Below are positions 1 to 9,682 of a DNA stretch of 55,309 nt, in pieces. The position numbers were made by a program, and so were the translations under genes. The DNA comes from Rhizaria sp. SCN 62-66 (taxonomy: Eukaryota; Rhizaria, unplaced): contig MEDY01000186.1 of NCBI GenBank assembly GCA_001724265.1, positions 1-55,309 on the forward strand, in the 5' to 3' direction. Position 1 is the first letter of the stretch. Each line of letters starts with the position of its first letter. Below the pieces are notes generated by a model that worked only from the letters and a program-made list of their open reading frames with translations, was not told the DNA's origin and ran no database searches.

Positions 1-563
1 GTAGAAGCGGGCCTTCTTCTTGTCACCCTTGATCTTGAGGTTGACGTTCTTGTTGATGTTGACACCAACCTGCTTCTGGTAGGAGCGCTCGTGCTGTAGG
101 GAGACGCGGCGAGGGGGGAAATTGACAAAGAAGAGAAACAGAAAAATAGACGATATGAGCAAATGACGACTACGCTATTCAGATGGTTGCTGCTGTGAGT
201 GTACGTTCGGAATGCCTCCAGGACGCCCCCTGCGAACGGACGAGAAGTGTCCCATTGAAGTCTTGCAGGACGCATAACCTCCAAGGGACTCACATGACAC
301 AGGGGCGCTCACGGACGGCATGCGAGTGGTAGAAGGCGTTAGTCAAGGTGCTAAGCTAGCAGGAAATTGACTGGCGCAAACAGCGGGGTCGCTGTTGGGG
401 CACGGGAGAGGGGCGGGAATCGTATCGCTGGGGACAGGGCATTGCTCGAGCCGGCACTGCAAAATGTCGGCACAAGCCCGGCCAATCCGTCGTTAGTACT
501 GCGAGTAGGCGGAAAAGATAGAAAAATGAGTATATAACGTACCTGGTCGAGAATCTCAGACAT
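1..563 (-). CDS. RPS11: Small ribosomal subunit protein uS17 (RPS11), N-terminal part
   Basis: Cytosolic 40S ribosomal protein, cut by the left window edge. Exon 1 (543-563) encodes MSEILDQ. The intron (94-542) opens CAG|GTACGT and closes CCCTACAG|CAC, in phase 0. Exon 2 (1-93) continues with HERSYQKQVGVNINKNV and ends at the edge with KKKARFY. The ERxxxKQ start and the RFY element before the edge match the N-terminus of eukaryotic uS17, where the next conserved stretch would be the NIGLGFKTP region outside the window. A short first exon followed by an intron is common in ribosomal protein genes. The ATG at 561-563 is the only start that fits. The assignment rests on 38 residues, but they are distinctive; the rest of the gene cannot be judged. 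Confidence 0.85.
94..542 (-). other. Intron 1 of uS17
   Basis: Spliceosomal intron of 449 bp with donor GTACGT and acceptor TCTCCCTACAG. It is needed to join MSEILDQ to the conserved ribosomal sequence and is the longest intron supported in this window. Confidence 0.8.
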
Positions 564-1004
564 TTCGGATCTTTTTGAGACACAAATCGCACTTTTCCTC
601 GGGCCCTCGAGACCGTCGTGAAGCCCGCCCCCAAGCCAATCGGTGCGAGCTTGGCGACTTAACTTCCGGAAATGATATATTTTTTCGCGAACTTTGGGAC
701 TCGCCTCCAGTTCAACATTTAAAACTACAGTTAGCCACTTAAAGAAACTTGCGATAAAAATATTTTTGCATTAGCGATAAACAAATAGTAGTCGTGTATT
801 ACAAACTAGAGTTGAGATTGAATGGAAGTGTGGGTTATATGATGATATCTAATGTAAAGCGGAAGCGGCCAGAGAATTGGAGCACATAAAACATGCCAAA
901 AGTGGGGCTAGCACACGTTGTGTTTCACAAATATGAAGCAAAATTGTTTGAATAAATAAGCAACAAGCCAAACTCATCACAATATCGGTCAGATGACGAA
1001 CCAC
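564..1004. other. Intergenic region between uS17 and the RCC1-repeat gene
   Basis: AT-rich spacer of about 440 bp. It holds the presumed uS17 promoter side (right of 563) and the 3' flank of the RCC1-repeat gene. A short palindrome TTCCGGAA lies at about 665-672, roughly 100 bp upstream of the uS17 ATG, and could be a regulatory site, but nothing else supports this. No RNA gene or additional coding exon is evident. Confidence 0.4.
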
Positions 1005-4000
1005 TCAACCCTGACTGGTGACGTTGTTGTTATTCATGTGAAAAACAGTGTTCGCGAGCCGAAGCCGCTCCGCGACCTCCGCCTGCTCGGCATCAAGCCG
1101 CGCACGCTCGCGCTCCTCATCCTCCTGCTGCGCGCGCGTGACTTCTTGGTTGTGGACGCTAGCGTTGAGCTCCATGAGATAGCGGTCCAGCAGCTCGAGC
1201 GTGTGCGTAACGCGCGCGTGGACCACATTCTCGCCCATCGCACGGTCAAGCGGCAGCGGGACGGCGACGCTTGCGCTGCCCTCGCCCCACGCGCCCGCCG
1301 TGACGTCCACCAGCGCGGTACTCATGCCCGCGCCCGCGGTAGTCGTGCCAAACGTCTTGCGCGGGGAGATTCCGCCCGCGCCGCTGCCGCCCGCCTGGTA
1401 GATAGGGATCCCTCCGGCGGCGGCGTCATCGCCACCGTCAGCGCCGCCGTTGTAGCCCGCGGAGCCCGCGCCCGGCTGCGGGCTGAGCACGGTGACGGCA
1501 TTGACGTCGCGGTCGACCACGACCTTGAGCTGCGCGGGGAGCTTCCCCAGCAGTGCAAGCATACCTTCTTGCACCAGCGCGAGCTTCGTCGCCGCGGCCT
1601 CGACTGCTTCCTGCACCTTGAGCGTCTGTGCGGCCTTTGCGCGCACTTTGTCGCTCTCCTGGTCCACCGCGCGCCACTGCACGTCCTCGTGCGCGGCCCG
1701 CAGCTGGCGCAGCTCCTCCTTGTGCTGACGGTCAATGAGCGCCAACTCGCGGATGCGACGCTCCTTCTCGTCCATTTCGCCCTGCAACTCGGCACGGATG
1801 TCCTCCTTGAGACGGAACTTGTTCACGATCGCGTCAGGATCGTCCAACCCGGTCGCGGTAACGATCTGCTGGAACCGCGCCTTGAAGTACATCAACCGTT
1901 CGCGCACGGCCGCCAAGTGCTGCGACATGTGCGCCGCTTCCTGCTGCTTGGCCTGCATTTCGCCCTCAAGCGCGGCGATCTTGGCGCGCGTCTTAGCCTC
2001 GTCCTGCTCGCGGCGCTGCGCGGCGGCGCGCGCGCGCTGGGCGTCAACGCGCTGCGACACGGCGTGGATGGACGCGAACGAGTCGAGCTGCTGCCGCATG
2101 AACTGCTGGTACTGGCGCACCTCGGTCTGGAACGCGCTCAGCTCGCCCTCAGCACGGTCACGCTCCACAAGAGAGTGGAGACGGATCTCGTTCATGCGGC
2201 GCAGCGCGGCGTCGTTGTCGGCGCAGGCGAGGCGCAGCGCGTGCAGCCTGTGGTAGTGGTGCAGCTCCTCCTCTTTCAAATGCGCAATATTAAGCCGGTA
2301 GTTGCGCTGGTTCTGGTCCGTCTCGGCGACCTTGATCTGCACCGTGTTGAGCTTCATGTTAAGCACTTCCTCGCTCTTCTTGAACCCTTCGCCGTTGCCG
2401 CCAGCCGTCGCCGCCGCGCGCTCCGTCTCCAGCAGCGCCTGGCGCGCCTTGATCGCGGCAGCCAGTTCGCGGCCCTTCGCACTGAGCGAGTCATGCTCGC
2501 CACGCAGCGCAGCAACCCAGTCGTGCGCTTTGGTGAGGTCAGCGGGCGCGTCCATGCTGCCGGCGGCCGTGCTCTGCATCTCGGTGACAAGGCCAGCGAT
2601 CGAGCGCATGAACTGAGCGCGCACCTGACCAGCGCCCACGGTCGGCCGTGATGCCAGCGCAGTGCCCGTGGGCGCCGCCGTCGCGGGCCGGTGTCCCTGC
2701 TGCTGCTGGCCGGCGGGACCCAGAGAAAAGTTCTTGTTCGGGCCGGTGCCGTCGTGGCCGCCGGGCGCGGTGCCGGGGCGGCCAGTGAGCCCGCTCGACG
2801 ACCCGTTGCCGGACTGCGTTTGTCCGTACTTATCGCGCTTGACCGACTCGAAGTAGTCCTGCATCGGGCCGAAGCGGTCAGGCGCGACGTTGCCGGCCCA
2901 GTACCCCGCGCCCTCCTGCGCGACGATCTCCTCCACGGTGTTCTGCGCCGCCTCGGCGGGCTCGACCAGCGCGCGACAGTCGGCGGCGAACTCCTCGGCC
3001 TCACGCACCTTGAGCGTGGCCATGCCGTGGCCCCAGTGCTGCCGCAGCTCGGCAATGGCGGCACCCGTCTGCATCAGCTCCGCGCGCGCGAGGCCGTGCG
3101 GGAGGTGGCGCACCGCGGCGAGCTTCATCGCGTACTCCTCGCGCTCGGCCGCGAACCACAGTGCAGTCTCCTGGTCGATACGCGAGCACGGCGCAGCGGC
3201 GAGAGCGACGGTGTGGTGCTCACCGCAGGCCACTTGGCCGACGACGGACCCCGTGATCGCCTCGACGACGCGGGGCACTAGAGTCGACTCGTCCGCGCCG
3301 TGGCCGAGCTGGCCGTTCTCGCCGCAGCCCCACGTGTAGAGCGTGCCGAACGCGGTCGCCGCGATCGAGTGGTACCGCCCCGCGGCGACCTGCGCGATAG
3401 CCTTCCCGAGCAGGACGAGGCGGGGCACGCGCAAGGGCGCGGCGATGCCGTGGCCGAGCTGGCCATAGGTACCGGAGCCCCACGCGTACACGTCGCCCTT
3501 GGCCGTGAGAGCGACGATGTGCGCCTGTCCCGACGCGACCTGGATGATCGGCTCGCGCACAGTCACCCGCACAGGGCGGTACGCAAAGCATGGGGCGTCG
3601 GGGCCGGTCGCGGGGAGCAAGTGCTCGCCGAAGCCGAAGACGTACACGCTGCCGTTAGCGCCGACTGCCGCGGTGTGGATCGCACCGCAGGAGACCTGGA
3701 CAATGCGCAGCGCGAGCGGCTGTGGGAGACGCGCGCACAAAGCCGCCACGGTCCCGGCCTCGCCACCGGCAGCGGCGGCCGCGCGCGGGGACAGCGCAGT
3801 GCCGTTCGCCTCAGCATCGGCCGCAGCGGCAGCAGAGGAGCTGCTGTTGTCGGCGGCGGAGGCGAGTGAAGAGCCCTGCTGCTGCTGCTGCTGCTGCTGC
3901 ATGGCGGAAAGCCCCGTGAAGGAGCTGACCGCGGAGCTAGACTGTTGCGCGGTTGACAGAGGGTCGAGCCAGGCGTCAACCCCGGTGGCCATGCCGGAGA

Positions 4001-5000
4001 CGGCGGCCAAGTCTGCCTCAGGCGGCGACGCGTCGTCGGCAAAAAACGACACGGGCCGCGGGCGAACCTCGGCGTCGTGCTTCTGGCGCCCGTGGCCGAG
4101 CTGGCCGTTGTCGCCGCAGCCCCAGGTGTAGAGCGTGCCGGCCTCGGTCACGGCCGCGGAGTGGCGGTCGCCGCACGAGACGTCGACGAAGCGAGCTGAC
4201 GTGGTAATCTCACGCGGGGTGTCCACGCGCTGGCGGTCGCCGTGGCCGCACTGGCCAAACTTGGACGAACCCCACGTGTACATCCGGCCCTTGTCGGACA
4301 GCGCCAGCGAGTGACCCTGGCCGAGCGCAATTTTGACGATGAAGGTCCCCTTGAGCGCGTCGACGGGTGCTGGAACCTGCTGGTTCGTGGTGCACTTGGG
4401 CGTGTAGCCAAGCTGTGAGGACCGCGCGTCGCCCCACGTGTAAACCTGGCCGTCGTCAGTCAGCGCGGCCGTGTGGAGCGCACCGCAGGCAATCTGGCGC
4501 ACAGCGACGGGGAGCTCGACGCGCTGCGGCACGGTCGCGTACTTGGGCTGGCCGCGAGAGAACCGGCATCCGCCAAGCTGGCCGTGATAGCCGGCACCCC
4601 ATGACCACACGAACGTGCCGCGCTGCTGCAGCGGGAGACGATTGCGCGCGTCCTTAGCTTCCTTGATGGCGCCGCCAGAGCCGGAGTCCTTCGACGTCGA
4701 GACCGTCATGGTACCCGGGGAGCCGACGGAGCCGCCGCGGGTGATAATCTTATACATAGAGTCGAAGATCAGGTGGCGCTTGGCCATGTCCGGAGGCGGG
4801 CCCTGCTCAACGTTGCCCTGGGTGAGCATCATATTGGTCGCGGCGGTCTCCTCGGCGGTGGGGCCTGCAGACGGATCGCTGCTACTGCTGCTGCTGTAGC
4901 CAGAGCCAGACTGCTGTGAGCGGAGCGAGGACGACGCACCCGCGGAAGACGCGTTGCCCATGCGGGACGGACCCATAGTCCCAGTCCGGGATAAGCTCAT
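1005..5000 (-). CDS. RCC1-repeat (beta-propeller) protein with long C-terminal coiled coil
   Basis: 1331 residues, from the ATG at 4998-5000 to a TGA at 1005-1007, with no intron needed. After a Ser-rich N-terminus, RCC1-type repeats run from about residue 128 to 615. They show recurring units of the form YTWGxGxxGQLGHG and VACGxxHTxAL, which are diagnostic of the seven-bladed RCC1 fold. A low-complexity insertion (about 355-420) includes eight consecutive Gln coded by CAG. From about 620 the protein is Glu/Arg/Ala/Gln-rich, and about 850-1170 is heptad-like, predicted to form a long coiled coil (for example KTRAKIAALEGEMQAKQQEA). The RCC1 fold is known in Ran exchange factors, HERC ligases and ciliary or cytoskeletal scaffolds. 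With no catalytic domain attached, a scaffold or cytoskeletal role is more likely than a Ran GEF, but that is inference. Confidence 0.85.
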   Translation of the reverse strand: MSLSRTGTMGPSRMGNASSAGASSSLRSQQSGSGYSSSSSSDPSAGPTAEETAATNMMLTQGNVEQGPPPDMAKRHLIFDSMYKIITRGGSVGSPGTMTVSTSKDSGSGGAIKEAKDARNRLPLQQRGTFVWSWGAGYHGQLGGCRFSRGQPKYATVPQRVELPVAVRQIACGALHTAALTDDGQVYTWGDARSSQLGYTPKCTTNQQVPAPVDALKGTFIVKIALGQGHSLALSDKGRMYTWGSSKFGQCGHGDRQRVDTPREITTSARFVDVSCGDRHSAAVTEAGTLYTWGCGDNGQLGHGRQKHDAEVRPRPVSFFADDASPPEADLAAVSGMATGVDAWLDPLSTAQQSSSAVSSFTGLSAMQQQQQQQQGSSLASAADNSSSSAAAAADAEANGTALSPRAAAAAGGEAGTVAALCARLPQPLALRIVQVSCGAIHTAAVGANGSVYVFGFGEHLLPATGPDAPCFAYRPVRVTVREPIIQVASGQAHIVALTAKGDVYAWGSGTYGQLGHGIAAPLRVPRLVLLGKAIAQVAAGRYHSIAATAFGTLYTWGCGENGQLGHGADESTLVPRVVEAITGSVVGQVACGEHHTVALAAAPCSRIDQETALWFAAEREEYAMKLAAVRHLPHGLARAELMQTGAAIAELRQHWGHGMATLKVREAEEFAADCRALVEPAEAAQNTVEEIVAQEGAGYWAGNVAPDRFGPMQDYFESVKRDKYGQTQSGNGSSSGLTGRPGTAPGGHDGTGPNKNFSLGPAGQQQQGHRPATAAPTGTALASRPTVGAGQVRAQFMRSIAGLVTEMQSTAAGSMDAPADLTKAHDWVAALRGEHDSLSAKGRELAAAIKARQALLETERAAATAGGNGEGFKKSEEVLNMKLNTVQIKVAETDQNQRNYRLNIAHLKEEELHHYHRLHALRLACADNDAALRRMNEIRLHSLVERDRAEGELSAFQTEVRQYQQFMRQQLDSFASIHAVSQRVDAQRARAAAQRREQDEAKTRAKIAALEGEMQAKQQEAAHMSQHLAAVRERLMYFKARFQQIVTATGLDDPDAIVNKFRLKEDIRAELQGEMDEKERRIRELALIDRQHKEELRQLRAAHEDVQWRAVDQESDKVRAKAAQTLKVQEAVEAAATKLALVQEGMLALLGKLPAQLKVVVDRDVNAVTVLSPQPGAGSAGYNGGADGGDDAAAGGIPIYQAGGSGAGGISPRKTFGTTTAGAGMSTALVDVTAGAWGEGSASVAVPLPLDRAMGENVVHARVTHTLELLDRYLMELNASVHNQEVTRAQQEDEERERARLDAEQAEVAERLRLANTVFHMNNNNVTSQG
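3876..3899 (-). repeat. (CAG)8 polyGln tract in the RCC1-repeat gene
   Basis: Eight perfect CAG codons on the coding (minus) strand, inside the low-complexity insertion between RCC1 blades. Confidence 0.95.
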
Positions 5001-5591
5001 TGCGCTTGTAAGCCGGAAGGGCGAGTGTGGAGGGCGATGTGTTCGAAGAGGTAACGAAAAGAGCGGTCTTCTCGGTGCAGCAAAGAGTGCCTAAACAAAC
5101 AGCACAAGAAGCGCGGTTGAAGATGGGCACGTTTAAGATAAGATACAATGATATGAAGTCAATCGTGCGGTAACTCGAGGCTAGTGAAAGGCACATGAGA
5201 TGTTCCGATTACGAACTTTAGGTCGCAACAGAACACCGTCTTCGGGAGAGCTTTACCCTCTTGAAATTCGCGGTAGAGGCCGCCAATACAAAATGTAAAT
5301 TGGCATAAGAATGAAAATCATAAACATTAATTGTTGCTTTTTTAGCAATTCACCAACGTATCCAGTTTACGCACACGATTCGAATTTGATTCCACACTCA
5401 CAAACCGTTATCCTTTTTGAATCGAACAACCACTGCAACGGCTCTCTCTCTCTCTGGTCAGGCCGGTTCTTAAAAAATCGACCCATGCTGCTGACGGTCG
5501 GTCATTCGGCCTGCAATGAAGATGTCAATTATATCTACCGAGCATCCGTCAATAGAACTGTGATAAACAATTCCAGATTTATTGATCAAAC
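5001..5591. other. Divergent intergenic region
   Basis: About 590 bp between the divergently transcribed RCC1-repeat gene (left) and the mitochondrial-type gene (right), so it should contain both promoters. It is AT-rich, with a short TC dinucleotide run near 5444-5456. No conserved element or small gene is evident. Confidence 0.5.
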
Positions 5592-8500
5592 ATGTTCCGT
5601 GCTTTATTACAAGGCTCTACCAGGGCTGCTGTGTCCCGTCCTATTCTCTCCCGCCGTGCGCCGCCCTCGACCGCGTCTTCACTCGCGTCCGTCCCCGCTG
5701 AGCACCTCCTCACGCGCGCCCAACCTCGTCTCTTCGGCCCTGCGCCTCCCACGGACTTTTCCGCGTCTTGCCCCGCTTTTGCGCATGTATCTCGCCCCAT
5801 CACGGCCTCGGTGTCCTCCCGTGACACCGTCCGCCGTTTCTTCTCGAAAAAGCCCACTGTGACAACTTCTCTCGGTCACAGCGCTCCCACTGCTGCAGTG
5901 AGCGCCGGCGCCCCCAACGGCTCCGCGGCTGCCTCGACTGACGCCACCTCTGCCGCTGCATTTCTGGCGAGTTTCTCACTCGACGAAGAAGAAGAGGCCC
6001 TGCTGGCGAGCTCGGCGCTGCCGTCGGCCGAGGAGCGCGCCGCCACGAAGCGTTTGCAGAAGCGGCTCGCGCAATACGATGAGAGTCTCGCTGCGGAGTA
6101 CGTCGAGGAGCTTGCCAGCCACGACGCCAGTCCAGCTGAGCTGCTCAAGCGTGCGCAGCGGCAAGCAGCAGCGACGTCGACCGGCGCTGCGACCGCAGTG
6201 CCAACAGTGACCGCCGCTGTGCTAAGCAAGGCTGGGGTCGGTGTTGGCATGGGCATTGGCGCTGGCAAGAGCGCGCTGGCAGATGTTGGCACCGTCACCG
6301 TGCTTGATATCCCTCCGCAGCATGCCGCGGCCCCGCAAAGCAAGACTGACGCGGCAGCGAAGACCGCGGCTGCCGACGGTAACCAACAGCATCAGCAGCA
6401 AAATGAAGCAAGTGCCAGCGCCGCGGCAGCCGGTGCGCCGCAGACTGCGGAGGGTTTGTTCGGCATGTCCTCTCTAGGAGACTACTCGGTCCACTTCCCG
6501 GATCCGCTGATCTATACAGGTACGCTTGATCACCCGTTGCAAAATCAGCAACCTCACAAAGATATGACTAAGTTGTGAGCCCCTATCACGGACAACAACA
6601 TATTGATGTTTTGCAATTCCAGTTATCAGCCCAAGCGCTCACTTTCTATGCTCTCTGTTCTCATTTGTTCTCAACTTGCTCTTGTTTTTGTGCTTCTGCG
6701 CCTGTAGGCACTGAGCGCGTGCGGTGGGTGCCCCCGTCCTCTGCCTTCAACCCTTTCGCTTTCCCGGTCCTCGACGTCTCCACACTGTGCATCGAGCCTG
6801 ATGAGATCGTCCAGCTCGCCGCTTCCAAGGAAGCTGAGGCCGCCGCAACGCCAGCCTCAGCAGTCACCGACAAGGATACCAAGAGCAAGAGCTCAGCAAC
6901 TGCGAAAGGTGCCAAGTCTGCCGCCGCCGGTGCAGCAGCTGCTGCTGCTGCAGAGCCGGCGTTGGAGTCCGCGGCGGCGCGGTCTCTTGCGGCAGCATAC
7001 GGCAACTTGTCAGAGATCACGCAGTCACTGATGACCAACGGGGGCGGGCTCGCGCCAGAGCAGCAGCATTAGCAGCAGCAGCAGCAGCAGCAGAAGCAGC
7101 AGCATATGAATAGCTACGGAACTGGTGCTGCTCACGGCCACCCCCACGCGCCCGGCATGCCCCCGGGCCCTGCGGGCGCTAGTGGGCCCTTCGTCAGCGG
7201 TCCCAACATGTCTGACAGTGCTAAAACTACTACAAGCGCGAACAAAACGAACGCTAACCCGCCGAATATGGCCAATGCTGGTGGTGCTGGTGCTGCTGCA
7301 AGGAAGGATGATGATAATGAGAGCGGGCAAGGTATGTTAGGCCACGAATCCGCTCTTCCTCAGGGAGCTGTGCAGTTTAGGCAGTCCCTCGCCAAGTTTC
7401 CGCGTCCCCTGGTTGTCCGCTTCCCGGTCCCGCGCGCTCTGCAACAGGACATCACGGCCGTCTTCATTGCGCCCATGCCACGCACTGCGCAGGAGGCCGT
7501 CGCGGCCGAGGAGCAGCGCGCACGCCGCGCACGCCTGGCCTCGGGTGCTCCACCCACGCGTACAGGTACTTCTGCTCCGGACCACACCGCGGATGCCGCC
7601 GCCGTGGTGGGCACCGAGCTCGCCGGAGTCGCGCGTTACCTCCAGGCAAGTCACGGGTTACCCCGCGCCGACGACGCGCCGGTGCGCGTGACCCCTCGCG
7701 TGTCTCTGCCTGCCTCGGCCAAGAGCAAGGCCCCGCCCGCAAGCGCCAAGGCCCGCGCACAGACCCAGGCACAGGCACGTGCGAACAAGGTCCACGGCCG
7801 CGCTGTCGCCAACGCCAACAAAGCCGGAGCCGGTGGCTCAGGTGCCGCCGGTACGGCTGAGGAGGCTGTGCGCCGCGAGGCCGCCAAGGCGCCGCCGGTG
7901 CGCGTGGCACAACGTGCCTCACACTCTGGCGGCCGGTTTGACGTGTATATGGCGGACGAGCACGGGACCACGCTGTTCTTCTCGTCCCGCGCCGGTGTCG
8001 CCGCCAAGGGCGAGCTGCGCGTGACCGCCGCGGCGATTGAGCGGCATCACATCCTCGGTCTGTCGCGTCCGCCGCGTCTGCTGCCGCTGCCGCCGCCGCT
8101 GGCGCAGGCCGAGGCGGCCGCCACGCGCGCGCGCGGTGGCAAACCCGGTGCGGACGCGGAGGAGATCTGCGGCGTGCTTGAGTTCGAGGTCGCGCGTGTC
8201 ACCACGACGTACCAGGCGGGTGATCCCTACGGTGAACCGTCGAGCAGCATCACGTTCCGTGCCCGCGAGGTCGATTTCTTACTCCGGTCGGTCATTTTCG
8301 GCGTGCATTTGCCCGCGCCTGTGCCGCCGGTGTATGCGCATGCCGTCGAGCGCAGTCTCACCGCCGTGGCCAAGAGCGACAACAGCGGTAGCAAGGCGGA
8401 TAAGACTGCGACTGAGAGCGAGGATGACCGGCGCCGCGCGCTGGCGGGACGGTTGTGTATGGCGCTGTACGGCCAGGGCGCCAACGTCGCGTCCACACGG

Positions 8501-8827
8501 TCGCCGCTGCGGCACCCCGTGGTCGCGGCCGAGGAGCTGGGCTCGGTTGAGCTGGCCGTGCTCTACGGCGACCCGCGCGAGTTGTTCCCTAAGGAAACCA
8601 CGCGCATCGCGACTGAAGAACAGTTGGAAATGGTGATGGCTTCGCTTAAGGGCGACGCGGCCAAGGATGTGGTGACGGACTCGGCCATGAACGCGCCGCC
8701 CGGGATGCCCACCGAGACCGAGGGCGCTGCTGCGAGCAACACGAGCGCGGATGCGTCGGCTGAAGACGCTGAGGAGGCGGAGGCGGCGGATGCTGCAGCG
8801 ACGCCGACTCAAAGTGCGACTCAGTGA
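5592..8827 (+). CDS. Probable mitochondrial protein of unknown function, with in-frame TAG
   Basis: Exon 1 is 5592-6519 and exon 2 is 6708-8827, giving 1016 codons that end in TGA. The intron is forced because the exon 1 frame stops soon after 6519, while splicing GTACGC...CTGTAG|GC restores a long frame. The N-terminus (MFRALLQGSTRAAVSRPILS, then RDTVRRFFSKK near residue 80) is Arg/Ser/Ala-rich and acid-poor, typical of a mitochondrial targeting peptide. An acidic helical stretch follows near residues 130-200. At residue 431 the codon is TAG (7070-7072), inside a CAG run. The frame then continues for about 585 codons, including a Pro/Arg-rich globular part (VVRFPVPRALQQDITAVFIA) and an Ala/Glu-rich tail. 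I do not recognise the family. Two genes separated by 33 bp is the alternative, but the shared frame and the polyGln context argue against it. Confidence 0.65.
6520..6707 (+). other. Intron in the mitochondrial-type gene
   Basis: 188 bp. Donor ACAG|GTACGC, acceptor GCGCCTGTAG|GC preceded by a T-rich tract (6662-6690). It splits a glycine codon after its first base, and splicing joins LIYTG to TERVRW. Confidence 0.8.
7061..7102 (+). repeat. CAG repeat interrupted by an in-frame TAG
   Basis: The codons read CAG CAG CAT TAG, then seven CAG, AAG, CAG, CAG, all in the frame of the surrounding gene. The TAG (7070-7072) differs from CAG by one base. Confidence 0.95.
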
Positions 8828-9475
8828 ACGACGTGCAGCGGACAAGGAATATGTGGATTTATGTATTTATTAGGACTAATTTAAGTAAAGCCCATTTGTT
8901 ATGTTTCAATAGACAATATTTATAATTCAAATGTGTTTTATTTTCATAAAGAAATGATTTTTTGAATGTGTTTGATGGCTTGGGTCAATGCTTTTTTCGG
9001 AACTGCGGTCCAGGTGAACAGGTTGTTCACCAAATTGATCGATCGAGAAAACGGTTTGCGAACTCGCGAGCTGCTAGCGTCAGATGTCCGACGGTTATTG
9101 GCTTGTAGGCACTGTATGCATTTTCAATGACACGGTGCTTTGAAATACTAGTATTTCACCCCATCTTGCGCGTATGCCGCATTCACACGCGCCATCTTGG
9201 TTTGACCTACTGCCCAACAGTCAATTTAGAGGGAGCCATCTCCCCTAGACCCAAAGCTTAAGACCCATTCACCAGTTCGCACCAGCCGCCCTGGAGTGCG
9301 TTCTCACCACTTATTTCTACCAAACTTATGCACCATCTCACTGTTTCCCGCTTTTCTCGTCCCGTTTTTCTTCTGCCCCTTCTCCTTGCCTTATCCTCCT
9401 CTTGGTCCCCCGCCCACTTCCCCCCCGTTTCCCGTCACTGCCCGGCCTCCTCCGCGCCTCCCAGACACCTTCCCC
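8828..9475. other. Intergenic region upstream of DPY-30
   Basis: About 650 bp, strongly AT-rich at 8850-8960 (3' flank of the previous gene) and mixed afterwards. It contains the DPY-30 promoter and 5' leader. A GCCATCTTGG motif lies at about 9190-9199, with a related GCCATCT at about 9235. The last 130 bp before the ATG are C/T-rich. No RNA gene is seen. Confidence 0.45.
9190..9199 (+). promoter_or_regulatory. Possible YY1-like element GCCATCTTGG
   Basis: The sequence equals the reverse complement of the animal YY1 core CAAGATGGC extended by one base, and lies about 280 bp before the DPY-30 start. YY1 itself is animal-specific, so the match may be chance; only the string is directly seen. 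Confidence 0.15.
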
Positions 9476-9682
9476 ATGGACCCTGGCAAGGACGAGGTTC
9501 ACGACAAGGCCGACGACGGCAAGGCGCACCTCAAGTCGCTTCCCGTGCGTGCCTACCTCGATCAGACGGTGGTGCCCATCTTGCTCCAGGGCATGGCTGA
9601 GCTTGTTAAGGCCCGTCCCGAGAACCCCGTGCAGTGGCTCGCGACGTACCTGCTCAACAACAACCCTGCCAGCAAGAAGTAA
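9476..9682 (+). CDS. DPY30: DPY-30 homolog (COMPASS / dynein-arm docking subunit)
   Basis: 68 residues, from the ATG at 9476 to TAA. The core [20 protein letters not shown] followed by [18 protein letters not shown] is the Dpy-30 motif, a short helical dimerisation module. In animals and fungi DPY-30 dimers bind the Ash2/Bre2 subunit of the COMPASS histone H3K4 methyltransferase. The same module also docks AKAP-like proteins and radial-spoke proteins in cilia. Only about 20 charged residues precede the core, so the protein is close to minimal length. An upstream extension of the frame is possible, but its residues are Pro/Phe-rich and look like untranslated leader, so the MDPGKDEV start is preferred. 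Confidence 0.93.
   Translation: MDPGKDEVHDKADDGKAHLKSLPVRAYLDQTVVPILLQGMAELVKARPENPVQWLATYLLNNNPASKK

Noticed and set aside
993-2651. 552-codon plus-strand open frame opposite the RCC1-repeat gene
   Set aside because: It is a mirror of the GC-rich minus-strand gene; Arg/His/Leu-rich translation with no family features. Many similar long shadow frames occur opposite every large gene here.
7106-8827. A separate gene starting at the ATG at 7106
   Set aside because: The frame is continuous with the upstream exon except for one TAG in a CAG run, and only 33 bp would separate the genes. Kept as an alternative, not as a feature.
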